The notes beneath the pieces are model-generated. The model saw nothing but the letters and a program-made list of their open reading frames with translations, was not told where the DNA came from and made no database searches. The position numbers and the translations under genes are program-made. Of a DNA stretch of 64,000 bases, positions 26,133 to 36,000 are shown piece after piece. Source of the stretch: Sulfitobacter sp. S223 (GTDB lineage: Bacteria; Pseudomonadota; Alphaproteobacteria; Rhodobacterales; Rhodobacteraceae); contig NZ_CP083560.1 in NCBI RefSeq assembly GCF_025143825.1, positions 372,001 through 436,000 of the forward strand, read 5' to 3'. Numbering within the stretch: position 1 is the stretch's first letter; the number at the start of each line of letters is the position of its first letter.

Positions 26133-26939
26133 ATGTCCGGACTCGTTATAGATAAACTATCGATGCGGTTTGATTTGCCCAACGGTGGATCAGTACAGGC
26201 GCTCAAAGATGTGTCGCTTAACCTTAAGGCTGGCGAACTGCTAAGCGTTCTGGGGCCGTCGGGGTGTGGCAAGACAACGTTGCTTAATATCGTTGCGGGC
26301 TTTCTGGCTCCGACAGAAGGCGTGATGACACTGAATGGTCACGAGATCAAAGGACCGGATGCGGAACGCGGTATGGTCTTTCAGCAGGGCGCGCTTTTCG
26401 AATGGATGAGCGTTCGTGACAACGTTGGATTCGGGCCTTCGATGAAGGGTATGCCGGCGAAGGAAAAGGCGGAAACCGTAAACCATCTTTTGGATGTGGT
26501 TGGCTTGCAGGATTTTAAAGAAAAGGCGGTTTACGAACTGTCTGGCGGCATGCAGCAGCGCGTGGCACTGGCCCGCTGTCTGGCAAATGATCCCGATGTT
26601 ATTCTGATGGATGAACCGCTTGGCGCTCTTGATGCGCTGACGCGCGAAAAGATGCAGAGCCTCGTTCTGAAGCTATGGAAAGAAACAGGAAAGACCATCA
26701 TCCTGATCACACACTCGGTTGAGGAGGCGCTGTTGCTGGGGGAACGTCTGATCGTTATGGCACCGCGCCCCGGCCGCATTCATAAAGAATACCGCCTGCC
26801 ATTCGCTGAGTTGGGCGTGGATGCCGATCTGCGTGAAGTAAAGAAGCACCCCGAGTTTGCGGTCAGGCGTGAGGAAATCCTTGCCATGATCTGGGACATG
26901 GAAGAAGAGATCATGGGCCGCATGGAGGAAAAGGCATGA
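26133..26939 (+). CDS. tauB: Taurine ABC transporter, ATP-binding protein
   Basis: A 268-residue ABC ATPase of the nitrate/sulfonate/taurine family. Walker A is GPSGCGKTT (41-49), the signature is LSGGMQQRVALAR, Walker B is VILMDEPLGALDA, and the switch histidine is in LITHSVEEA. It energises taurine import with TauC. The start at 26133 (MSGLVIDK) is where family homology begins; the upstream in-frame ATG at 26052 falls inside the intercistronic stem-loop. Its stop overlaps the tauC start (ATGA). Confidence 0.93.
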   Translation: MSGLVIDKLSMRFDLPNGGSVQALKDVSLNLKAGELLSVLGPSGCGKTTLLNIVAGFLAPTEGVMTLNGHEIKGPDAERGMVFQQGALFEWMSVRDNVGFGPSMKGMPAKEKAETVNHLLDVVGLQDFKEKAVYELSGGMQQRVALARCLANDPDVILMDEPLGALDALTREKMQSLVLKLWKETGKTIILITHSVEEALLLGERLIVMAPRPGRIHKEYRLPFAELGVDADLREVKKHPEFAVRREEILAMIWDMEEEIMGRMEEKA

Positions 26940-28204
26940 CCGGTTTTATCGTGCTGGCTGTTTATGTCGGAATCTTTGTCGTTGCAGCCTTTATTTTTAC
27001 CCGCGTTGGAACGGGGAAGGACGGGTATACCGCGCTAAAAACAGTAACGTTTGGCGATGAAAGCGCGGTGCGGCCCAATCGTGCGGCTGGCATTCTTTCG
27101 ATCCTGACGTTGTTCCTGCTCTGGGGGATGTTCACTGGTTCGAAATACCTGCCGGAATTTCTGCACGCGCCTGCACCATTTGCAGGCGAAACCTCTTTTG
27201 AATATACGGTTGAGGCCAATGGAAACAGCGATACGGCCACAGTTGCCGTTCTGGTGCATGGCCGCGAAGAAACCCCCGACAAGCCCGCGATAGAGCCAGG
27301 CGAGGGCTTTGCAAAGAACGACAGCATCAAAGTGGCTCAATACCGAAGCCAGCTTGTTTCATTCGACAAGAATGATGAGCTGAAAAAGAAAGACGGCGCG
27401 AAAATCGTTGCGATCAATGGCACGCCTGTTCAGCCCGGTGATACGGTTGAGATCAAAGGTGGATCGGTCACAATCTCTGATAAGGGGACGCCGAATTTTG
27501 CGCCGGACAACGGGCTGCAGATGGAGCCGCTTTATCTGCCGTCGCCAGAGGCCGTGATTGAACGTACGGGCAAAGTGTTGGACGAAGGCTTCCGCGGGAC
27601 GTCACTGCTGGGGCATCTTGGCTGGTCTTTGTTTCGTGTGATCGCAGGCTTTATCTGTGGCGCAATTGTGGGCATTCCGCTGGGCTATGCCATGGGCCTT
27701 AGCAACTGGTTTCGCGGGTGGTTTGACCCGATTGTTGAATTCATGCGCCCTGTGCCGCCACTCGCGCTGATCCCTCTGGTCATTATCTGGGCGGGTATCG
27801 GAGAGACGGGCAAGATTATACTGCTGTTCCTTGCTGCGCTTTGGATCATGGCAATTGCCGCGCGGTCGGGTGTATCGGGGGTAAATATCTCCAAGGTTCA
27901 TGCGGCCTATTCGCTGGGGGCCAGCAAATGGCAGATTATGCGCCACGTGATTATTCCGAACTCGCTGCCGGAAATCTTTACCGGCGCACGTGTGGCGATG
28001 GGCGTTTGTTGGGGCACCGTTGTTGCGGCCGAACTGGTCGCGGCGGAAAAGGGTGCAGGCATGATGATCATGGTCGCGTCCAAGTTCCAGAACACTGACA
28101 TCGTTATTCTCGGGATCATTCTTATCGGCGTGATCGGCTTTGGCATTGATATGCTGATGCGCGGGGCGGAGCGAATCCTGGTACCATGGAAGGGCAAGGG
28201 CTAA
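26936..28204 (+). CDS. tauC: Taurine ABC transporter permease with extra periplasmic domain
   Basis: A 422-residue permease, about 150 residues longer than E. coli TauC (275). The core from LPSPEAVIERT (201) to the end aligns with E. coli TauC, including PVPPLALIPLVIIWAGIGET and the EAA-like loop AAYSLGASKWQ that contacts the ATPase. The N-terminus adds one membrane segment (about 3-22). After the next segment (52-68) about 120 residues (78-198) are inserted, charged and beta-rich, presumably periplasmic. The insert contains AKIVAINGTPVQPGDTVEI, reminiscent of small beta folds, but I do not recognise it. Coupled to tauB by ATGA. Confidence 0.9.
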   Translation: MTGFIVLAVYVGIFVVAAFIFTRVGTGKDGYTALKTVTFGDESAVRPNRAAGILSILTLFLLWGMFTGSKYLPEFLHAPAPFAGETSFEYTVEANGNSDTATVAVLVHGREETPDKPAIEPGEGFAKNDSIKVAQYRSQLVSFDKNDELKKKDGAKIVAINGTPVQPGDTVEIKGGSVTISDKGTPNFAPDNGLQMEPLYLPSPEAVIERTGKVLDEGFRGTSLLGHLGWSLFRVIAGFICGAIVGIPLGYAMGLSNWFRGWFDPIVEFMRPVPPLALIPLVIIWAGIGETGKIILLFLAALWIMAIAARSGVSGVNISKVHAAYSLGASKWQIMRHVIIPNSLPEIFTGARVAMGVCWGTVVAAELVAAEKGAGMMIMVASKFQNTDIVILGIILIGVIGFGIDMLMRGAERILVPWKGKG

Positions 28205-28358
28205 ACTGGTTTTGGCGAAATTGCTCTGTCCGGCTTTTGATAAAAGGCTGGGCATGTGCCTGTCAGTTGTGTGCCAGCCAACATAGCGACTCACAACAGC
28301 TGCTCCTGACGATTTGGATGCAGCTCTTTGGTAGGGGGCGGTCCGACTGGTTTTGCAG

Positions 28359-28410
28359 CGACCAAACGATAAAAGCCGGAGCATCTGCTCCGGCTTTTAT
28401 CGTTTGGTCG
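28359..28410. terminator. Perfect 25-bp hairpin, bidirectional terminator
   Basis: Arms 28359-28383 and 28386-28410 are perfect complements with a two-base centre. Each strand carries a TTTTAT run inside the arm after a GC-rich tip (CCGGAGCA), so it can end both tauABC and the convergent helicase transcript. Unusually long for an intrinsic terminator. Confidence 0.85.
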
Positions 28411-28433
28411 TCTACCGTTTGGCAGGAGCCGAG

Positions 28434-30512
28434 TTACTTTTTCGGCCCTTTGGGGCGGCTAGGGCGTGCGTCAGGGCCGCGGGTGGACGGCTTGCCAGGC
28501 TTTTTCGCTTTGCCGGGGGGGACGAAGCGTTTGGATGCATCCGACGCGCGGTTGTAGCCGCCTTCGGGTTTTGCATCGCGGCTGGTTGCCCCATCCTTGG
28601 ACGGTTTTTTCCACACAGCTTTCGCACCGGACTTTGCGGCGGGCTTATCGCTTGCTTTCATCGGGGTCCGCTCTGTCTTGTGTGACTTGGGCGGGCGCGT
28701 GGCATCGCGCTTTGACTTGGCGGGGGCGCCACGTGGCTTGCTGTCTGTAGTGCGGGGTTTGTATTCTGCGGCTGGAGCATCGTCGCGCGGTGCCCTTGGC
28801 TTATAAGCAGGTTTTGCACCATCCGGATCATATGCAGGCTTGCCGCGATGGGCAGGCTTGGATGATTTTTCGTAGGCCGGTTTCGGGCCGCGCGCGGGGC
28901 GATCCCCACGGTCGGGGCGTGGGGATTTCGGACCAAAGTCCGGCACGCCATCAAGACGGGTCAGTGTCACGCCGTCTTCTGCTTTCATGTCCGGACCCAG
29001 CGCTGACACCAGCCTTGAAACCGCACCTTCGGCAACTTCGACGTATGAATGGCGTGGCTGGACGCGGATCGCACCGATGTCATCGCGGGTCATGTCGCCA
29101 ACGCGGCACAGCATTGGCAGCAAGGTACGCGGTTCTGCCCCATCATTGCGTCCGGTAGACACTGTGAACCAAACTGATTTGCCGAATTCCATGCGCGGTG
29201 CGGATTCTTTGCCGTCACCGGGATTGGAGAGTTCTTCAGGCGCGGAACCACGTGATCGGTGCAGGTTCACAAATGCGGTTGCCAACTGCTCGGGGGTGTA
29301 GCGTTCAACCAAGGTGCCGACAAATTCTACCGCGTCTTCCGGCGCGGGTGTTGTCCATGCGTCATCGTTCAGCAGGCGTTCCTGATCGGCAGCGTTCACT
29401 TCCGCGGCGGAGGGCGGCAGCGCCCATTCGACGGACAGCTTGGCCCAGCCCAACAGGCGGGTCGCTTTGGACCGCATCTTGGGTGGAACGATCAGCGCAG
29501 AGACGCCCTTGCGACCAGCGCGGCCTGTACGGCCTGAACGGTGCAGCAGTGTATCGGCGTTTGTTGGCAGATCGGCGTGGATGACCAGCTCAAGGTTGGG
29601 CAGGTCGATGCCGCGCGCGGCCACATCGGTTGCGACGCAAACGCGGGCGCGGCCATCGCGCAAGGATTGCAGCGCATTTGTACGCTCGGACTGCGTCAAT
29701 TCACCCGACAGCGCCACAACAGAGAAGTTGCGGTTTGTCAGGCGGGTGGTCAGGCGCGCCACAGCGGCACGGGTGTTGCAGAATACGATCGCATTCTTCG
29801 CTTCATAAAAGCGTAGAATGTTGAGGATCGCGTTTTCCGTATCGCGCGGGTTCACGGTCAGGGCGCGGTATTCGATGTCCGCGTGCTGTTTTCCGTCGGA
29901 TACAACCGATACGCGCTGCGCATCGCGCTGATAGCCTTGTGCAAGCTTGGCAATTGCTGCTGGCACAGTAGCCGAGAACATTAGCGTGCGGCGGCTTTCG
30001 GGGGATTCGCCCAGAATGAATTCGAGGTCCTCGCGGAAGCCCAGATCCAGCATTTCATCGGCCTCATCAAGGACGACGGCGCGCAGGTCTGTCAGGTCAA
30101 TGTTGTTCCGTTTGATATGGTCGCATAGGCGGCCCGGTGTGGCCACAACGATGTGTGCACCACGATCCAGCGCGCGGCGTTCCGTGCGGGTGTCCATGCC
30201 GCCCACACAGGTGGTGACGATGGCGCCTGCTTTGCCGTAAAGCCATGTCAGCTCACGACTAACTTGCATCGCCAGCTCGCGCGTGGGCGCAATTACCAGG
30301 GCCAGCGGGGCGCCTGCGGGACCAAAAGTTGTCCGCTCTCCCAGCAGCGTGGGGGCGATGGCGAGGCCGAAGGCCACGGTTTTACCGGAACCGGTCTGGG
30401 CGGAGACCAGAAGGTCAGCGCCTTCCAGAGAAGCCTCTGTCACGGCCTCCTGTACGGGGGTCATTTTGTCGTAGCCTTGCTCGGCCAGTGCGTCTGCGAT
30501 CGTTTGAATCAA
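28434..30512 (-). CDS. DEAD-box RNA helicase with DbpA-type RNA-binding domain and basic tail
   Basis: A 692-residue ATP-dependent RNA helicase for ribosome assembly or mRNA turnover. Motif I is AQTGSGKT (38-45), motif II VLDEADEM, motif III SAT, and motif VI HRSGRTGRAGR. Residues about 440-515 match a DbpA/CsdA RNA-binding domain (SVWFTVSTGRN, DDIGAIRVQ). The last ~160 residues are low-complexity, rich in Lys, Pro, Arg and Ala (repeats like KPAYxPD), and probably disordered and RNA-binding. Layout resembles CsdA/DeaD, the cold-shock helicase. Monocistronic, convergent with tauC. Confidence 0.92.
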   Translation of the reverse strand: MIQTIADALAEQGYDKMTPVQEAVTEASLEGADLLVSAQTGSGKTVAFGLAIAPTLLGERTTFGPAGAPLALVIAPTRELAMQVSRELTWLYGKAGAIVTTCVGGMDTRTERRALDRGAHIVVATPGRLCDHIKRNNIDLTDLRAVVLDEADEMLDLGFREDLEFILGESPESRRTLMFSATVPAAIAKLAQGYQRDAQRVSVVSDGKQHADIEYRALTVNPRDTENAILNILRFYEAKNAIVFCNTRAAVARLTTRLTNRNFSVVALSGELTQSERTNALQSLRDGRARVCVATDVAARGIDLPNLELVIHADLPTNADTLLHRSGRTGRAGRKGVSALIVPPKMRSKATRLLGWAKLSVEWALPPSAAEVNAADQERLLNDDAWTTPAPEDAVEFVGTLVERYTPEQLATAFVNLHRSRGSAPEELSNPGDGKESAPRMEFGKSVWFTVSTGRNDGAEPRTLLPMLCRVGDMTRDDIGAIRVQPRHSYVEVAEGAVSRLVSALGPDMKAEDGVTLTRLDGVPDFGPKSPRPDRGDRPARGPKPAYEKSSKPAHRGKPAYDPDGAKPAYKPRAPRDDAPAAEYKPRTTDSKPRGAPAKSKRDATRPPKSHKTERTPMKASDKPAAKSGAKAVWKKPSKDGATSRDAKPEGGYNRASDASKRFVPPGKAKKPGKPSTRGPDARPSRPKGPKK

Positions 30513-30705
30513 GGGGTGTTCCTGAGCGGATAAGAGATGGAGTTGGCTTGCCCCTAATAGGTTGTGGCGCGTTTGTATACGGGTGATTTCGCACGGTCAG
30601 ACCTGCGTGAGGCGCAAGACGCAACGGAAATTTGCTGTTGGTGATCCTGAAGTAGCCAAAGGCAGAGCTGCAAAACGGGGGTGTTAAATTGGGGCTTTTC
30701 ATGTA

Positions 30706-30720
30706 GAACAAAAAGAGAAC
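30706..30720 (+). promoter_or_regulatory. LexA (SOS) box upstream of imuA
   Basis: GAAC-AAAAAGA-GAAC, an exact match to the alphaproteobacterial LexA consensus GAAC-N7-GAAC. It ends 18 bp before the imuA start, so LexA bound here would block the promoter of the imuA-imuB-dnaE2 cassette until DNA damage. Confidence 0.88.
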
Positions 30721-30738
30721 AAAATGGAGGGATGGATG

Positions 30739-31431
30739 ATGAACGATTCTTCTTTGGGTCAGTTGGTACGGCTGGGCGATACGCGTGGTGTGGCGGATTT
30801 GCCTGCGCCCGATGCGGCGCAGGCGGTGCTGAAGGACGCGCTGTCAGCGCGACCGTTCGATGCGGCGGTAACGGCTTTTGTGCTGTCGTGTTTGCCACGC
30901 AGCAAAGCACCCGTGTTGTGGGTGCAGGACCGTGCCTCGCGGTTGGAGAACGGGCGCGTTTACGGTCCGGCGCTGAAAGGCGTCACGCTGTTGCGCGTCG
31001 AAGTCAGCCATGCGCGCGATGTGCTGTGGGCAATGGAGGAGGGCGCGGCCTGTGCCGGCCTGTCCGCTGTTGTAGGGGAGGTGCATGGTGCACCACCCGT
31101 GCTGGATTTCACGGCGACCAAACGATTGGCGATGCGGTCAGAGGCATCCGGGGTGCCCGTGTGGATGATCCGGTCCGGTGCAGTGGAGGGATTGAGCGCG
31201 GCGCGCGAGCGGTGGCGCATAGGTTCTTTGCCTTCACAAATTCATACCTACAATGCTGCTGCGCCTGGCGCACCAGTATGGGAGGCCGAACTGTTTCGGG
31301 CACGCGGTCGCAGCCCCGGCACATGGACAGTCAATCATGAAGGACGCGAGAATCGTCTCCGTTTTCTTCCCCGATCTGGCGATGGACCGCTGGAAGCGGA
31401 TCACGGCCGCACAGCGCACGCTGCCGGATGA
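30739..31431 (+). CDS. imuA: ImuA, SOS mutagenesis accessory protein
   Basis: A 230-residue RecA/SulA-like protein of the ImuA family, acting with ImuB and DnaE2 in error-prone translesion synthesis. It contains the degenerate RecA-like core (PVLWVQDRASRLENGRVYGP, LLRVEVSHARDVLWAMEEG, LRSEASGVPVWMIR-type block) without an obvious Walker A motif. Several ATGs cluster at the front; 30739 is chosen for its seven-base spacing from GGAGGG (30726-30731). Its last 95 bp overlap the start of imuB in another frame. Confidence 0.88.
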   Translation: MNDSSLGQLVRLGDTRGVADLPAPDAAQAVLKDALSARPFDAAVTAFVLSCLPRSKAPVLWVQDRASRLENGRVYGPALKGVTLLRVEVSHARDVLWAMEEGAACAGLSAVVGEVHGAPPVLDFTATKRLAMRSEASGVPVWMIRSGAVEGLSAARERWRIGSLPSQIHTYNAAAPGAPVWEAELFRARGRSPGTWTVNHEGRENRLRFLPRSGDGPLEADHGRTAHAAG

Positions 31432-32866
31432 GACAGTGCCTTTGGTGTTGACCGCTGCGGGCAGACACGGACCAGTGGTTCATGCGGTGAACGCGGCAGG
31501 TGATGCGCGCGGCATCATCGCGGGCGCGCGGGTGGTGGATGTGCAGGCAATCCACCCCGACCTTCATGTAGAACAGGCGGACCCTCAGGGGGATCAGGCT
31601 CTGTTGGAGCGGTTGGCCTATTGGGCGCGGCGCTGGTGTCCCTGGACTGTGGCAGAGCAGGACGGAATTCTTATGGATGTGCGCGGTGCAGCGCATCTGT
31701 TTGGGGGCGAGGCACAGATGGTGCGAGACATGCACAGCCGGTTTGCGATGCAGGGCCTGCGCGCACGTTTGGCTTTGGCGCCGACGCGGGGTGCCGCGCA
31801 AATGTTGGCGCGCTTTGGTGCTCAGGGGGCGATCTGCGGACCAGAGGATCTGGTCAGCGTACTGGCGCCGCTGCCTGTGTCTGCGCTGCGCTTACCCGGT
31901 GATACGGTGAGGCTGTTAGAGCGGTTGGGCCTTAAGACAATCAGCGCGCTGGAGGGCGTGCCGCGGGTGGGGTTGATGCGACGATTTGCAGGTGTAGCAG
32001 AGGCGGTTAATCCGCTGGTGTTGCTGGATCGCGCGCTGGGCCGCAGTGCTGACCCGCTGGATGCGCCACCTGACGGGCAGGTGATGCTCGCGCGGGTGCG
32101 CATGGCAGAGCCTGTGATCGATCCTCTGCCATGGGTGGAAGGGCTTGCAGAAGATTTGGCCGGACAACTGGCGCAGGCTGAGCAGGGCGCGCGACGCTTG
32201 CGTCTGACGATCTATCGTGTGGACGGAGAGTGGCGCTGGCGCGATGTGTCGACCGCCAGCGCCAGCCGTGATCCGGCGCATTTTGTACGGCTTGTCACGC
32301 GGAAGCTTGACGGGATTGATCCTGGTTTCGGCTTTGACCTGATGACGTTAGAGGCGCTGAGAACAGAGCCTCTGACCTTGCATCAGGATCGTCTGGATGG
32401 TGGCCGCGTTGCTGGCGCAGATGTTGCGGCACTGCTTGATCGGCTGACTGCCAAGTTGGGCCCATCCAAGGTGACATGGGCCGCCTGGATCGAGAGCCAC
32501 AAGCCGGAGCGCGTAGAGACAGGCGTACCCGCCCTTGCCGGAACCGCGCAGGGCGCGCCGGACGTGCCCAGAGCCCGGCCTTTGCGTTTGTTTGATCCGC
32601 CCGAAGAGATTGCGGTGCTTTATGCTGTACCGGAGGGGCCACCGGCCCGGTTCGCTTGGCGGCGTGTGGCGTTCTTGATGGCGCGGTTCGAGGGCCCTGA
32701 ACGGATCGCGCCAGAGTGGTGGCGCGACCGCAGCGGCACAAGGCTGCGCGATTATTACAAAGTTGAGGTCACAGACGGGCGGCGGTTCTGGATTTTTCGT
32801 GACGGCATCGTGGGGGATGCGCGTGGCGGTGATCCGTGCTGGTTTGTTCATGGGGTGTTCGGGTGA
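31337..32866 (+). CDS. imuB: ImuB, catalytically inactive Y-family polymerase-like protein
   Basis: A 509-residue relative of DinB/UmuC polymerases. It begins RIVSVFFPDLAMDRW, where active Y-family enzymes have DMDAFF-type catalytic acidic residues. Loss of these is characteristic of ImuB, which acts as an adaptor joining DnaE2, ImuA and the beta clamp. The C-terminal half follows the ImuB pattern (FGFDLMTLEALRTEPL, LRLFDPPEEIAVL, WWRDRSGTRLRDYYKVE). The start at 31337 fits the conserved N-terminus and overlaps imuA by 95 bp; a longer frame from 31253 adds unrelated residues. Confidence 0.9.
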   Translation: MKDARIVSVFFPDLAMDRWKRITAAQRTLPDETVPLVLTAAGRHGPVVHAVNAAGDARGIIAGARVVDVQAIHPDLHVEQADPQGDQALLERLAYWARRWCPWTVAEQDGILMDVRGAAHLFGGEAQMVRDMHSRFAMQGLRARLALAPTRGAAQMLARFGAQGAICGPEDLVSVLAPLPVSALRLPGDTVRLLERLGLKTISALEGVPRVGLMRRFAGVAEAVNPLVLLDRALGRSADPLDAPPDGQVMLARVRMAEPVIDPLPWVEGLAEDLAGQLAQAEQGARRLRLTIYRVDGEWRWRDVSTASASRDPAHFVRLVTRKLDGIDPGFGFDLMTLEALRTEPLTLHQDRLDGGRVAGADVAALLDRLTAKLGPSKVTWAAWIESHKPERVETGVPALAGTAQGAPDVPRARPLRLFDPPEEIAVLYAVPEGPPARFAWRRVAFLMARFEGPERIAPEWWRDRSGTRLRDYYKVEVTDGRRFWIFRDGIVGDARGGDPCWFVHGVFG

Positions 32867-33026
32867 TGGTGTTCATCGCGCGTCTGCAACGACGCCCCGC
32901 CCACCACCCCGCACCCTCAAGGACATGCGCAAACAGAGCGAAAAGCGCCTTTCACTTAGGCCATAGGGATAGCTGAGTGATGAGGCTCGTTAGACCTTAT
33001 TAACGAACGGTAAAGGCTGCCACCTG

Positions 33027-36000
33027 ATGCCAGAACAGGAAGGACATAAACGTCATACTTTAGGGGATGACGATCCGTTTCATTGGAACGATCCCGGCCC
33101 CTATGTGGAGCTGGGGCTGGCCACGTGTTTTTCGTTTCTTCGGGCATCTTCTGATGCTGTGGACCTCACTGCTACGGCGAATGTGTTGGGGTATCACAGC
33201 ATCGGAGTGGCCGATCATAACACCCTGGCCGGTGTTGTGCGCATGCACGCGGAGGCCCGCACCGCCAAGGTGCGGCCGTTGATCGGCGTGCGTTTGGTGC
33301 TGCTGTGCGGGACCGAGTTGCTGGCCTACCCGCAGGATCGTGACAGTTATGCGCGCCTATCCACGCTGCTGTCTCGGGGCAAGATGGCGGATGCGGACGG
33401 GGGCTGGCAGGCTAAGGGCGAGACGCATCTGACCTTGGAGATGGTGGCCGCGCAAAGCGAGGGGGTGCAGTTGATAGTAATGCCGCCTGAAAATCTGGAT
33501 GTGTTCGAAGCAGGGCTGGGGCGGCTGTGCAACGCGCTGTCCACGCTGCGCCACATCGGCGCGGCTTATTTGTATCGCGGGGATGATGTGGCACGGATCA
33601 ACCGCCTGGACCGGATCGCGCGGGCGCATGGTCTTGGGATGCTGGCGACCAATGATGTGCTGTATCACACACCTGCGCGTAGACCGTTGCAGGATGTCAT
33701 GACCTGCATCCGCCACGGCAAGACGATTGATACCGCCGGTTTTCTGTTGGAGGCGAATGCCGAGCGGTATCTGAAACCACCCGCCGAGATGTGCCGCCTT
33801 TTTGCGCAGTGGCCCCATGCTATCGTGGCAACGCGGACTGTGGCAGATGCCTGCTGCTTCAGTCTGGATGATCTGAAGTACGAATACCCGCACGAGATTG
33901 TGCCGCAGGGCCGCACCGCAATGGAAGAGCTGGAGCGCCTGACTTGGGAGGGTGCGGCATGGCGCTACCCCGAAGGCGTGACAGACCGTGTGCGTGCTAT
34001 CATCGAGAAAGAGTTCGACCTTATCCGCTCAAAAGAGATCGCGCGCTATTTCCTGACGATCAACGACATAGTGCGTTTTGCGCGCAAAGAGGCCAGCCCA
34101 CCGATCCTGTGTCAGGGGCGGGGATCTGCCGCGAATTCGGTGGTGTGCTTTTGCTTGGGCATCACGGCCGTCGACCCCGAAGAACATGACGTTCTGTTTG
34201 AGCGGTTCCTCAGTGAAGAGCGGGACGAGCCGCCTGACATCGATGTGGATTTTGAACATGAGCGCCGTGAGGAAGTGATCCAGTACATGTACGCCAAATA
34301 TGGGCGGGAGCGCGCCGGGCTATGTGCGACGGTGATTCACTACCGCCCCCGATCGGCCATTCGTGAAGTGGGAAAGGCGATGGGGTTGAGCGAGGATATG
34401 ACATCAAAACTGGCCAGCACCGTCTGGGGTAGCTTTGAGGCGCAGATGGGGGACGAGAGGGTGAAAGATGCAGGCATGGACATGTCCGATCCCTACCTGC
34501 GCCGTGTGATTGCTCTGGCACGTCAGATGACGGGAATGCCACGGCACCTGTCCCAGCACGTGGGAGGGTTCATCCTGACCGAACGCCCCCTTACTGAGAT
34601 GGTGCCGATCGGGAATGGTGCCATGCCAGAGCGGAGCTTTATCGAATGGGACAAAGATGACATCGATGCGCTGGGTATTTTCAAGGTGGATATTCTGGCG
34701 CTTGGGATGCTGACCTGCATCGCAAAGGTTTTTGATCTGATGGGGGCGCATTATGACGTGCGCCATGATCTCGCGAGCGTACCGTCTGATGATGTGGATA
34801 CTTATGACATGCTCTGCGCGGGTGACAGTCTGGGCGTGTTTCAGGTGGAAAGCCGTGCGCAGATGGCGATGCTGCCAAAACTGCGCCCGCGCCGGTTCTA
34901 TGATCTGGTCATTGAGGTGGCGATTGTACGGCCTGGCCCCATCCAGGGTGATATGGTGCATCCCTATCTGCGCCGACGTCAGGGGATTGAGGGTGTTTCC
35001 TATCCAGCGCCGGGGCCGGAGTATCCGCAGGATGAGTTGCTCAAAATCCTTGGGCGTACCTTGGGCGTGCCGATCTTTCAGGAACAGGCGATGAAGATCG
35101 CCATTGATGCTGCGCGGTTCAGCCCCAAAGAGGCGAATGAGCTGCGCAAAGCCATGGCCACCTTCCGCTCACGCGGGACAATTGAGCTGTTGCAGCAAAA
35201 GATGGTGGGTCGGATGACCGAGCGGGGCTATGCCCAAGAGTTCGCCGAAAGGTGTTTTAACCAGATCAAGGGTTTTGGCGAATACGGTTTTCCCGAAAGT
35301 CATGCCGCAAGCTTTGCCAAGCTGGTCTATGTCTCAAGCTGGATGAAGTGCCATTATCCGGCTGCTTTTGCGTGTGGTTTGCTCAACAGTCAGCCGATGG
35401 GGTTCTACGCGCCTGCCCAGATTGTGCGGGACGCACGCGAACATGGGGTGGAAGTACGCGGGGTCGATGTGAATTACTCGGATTGGGATTGTACGTTAGA
35501 GCCTTGTGCCGAAGGGTTCGCGCTTCGCCTCGGGTTGCGGCAGGTGGATGGGATGCGCAAGGAGGCCGCTGGCCGCATAATGGCTGCGCGGAACGATCCG
35601 TTTGTTGATGTGGCGGATATGAAAGCGCGGGCGCGACTGGACCGAGGGATGATCGGCAAGCTGGCCGCAGCGGATGCTTTCCGCTCTTGCGGGATCGATC
35701 GGCGGCAGGCGTTGTGGCAGGCGCAAGGGCTACGGGATGCGCCCAGCCTGCCGATATTCGAACATGCAGAAGCCGCAGGCGAAGGCATGGAGCCTGAGGT
35801 GGCTTTGCCCGCAATGGCGCAGGCGGAACATGTCGTAGCAGATTACCAGACCTTACGCCTAAGTCTCAAAGCACATCCGATGAGCTTTTTCCGCAGCTCG
35901 TTGCGCACGCAGGGGTTCGCGGGCACGCATAACCTGATCCACATGGCCCATGGGCAACGGGTGTCGCTGGCCGGGTTGGTGCTGGTGCGGCAAAAACCCG

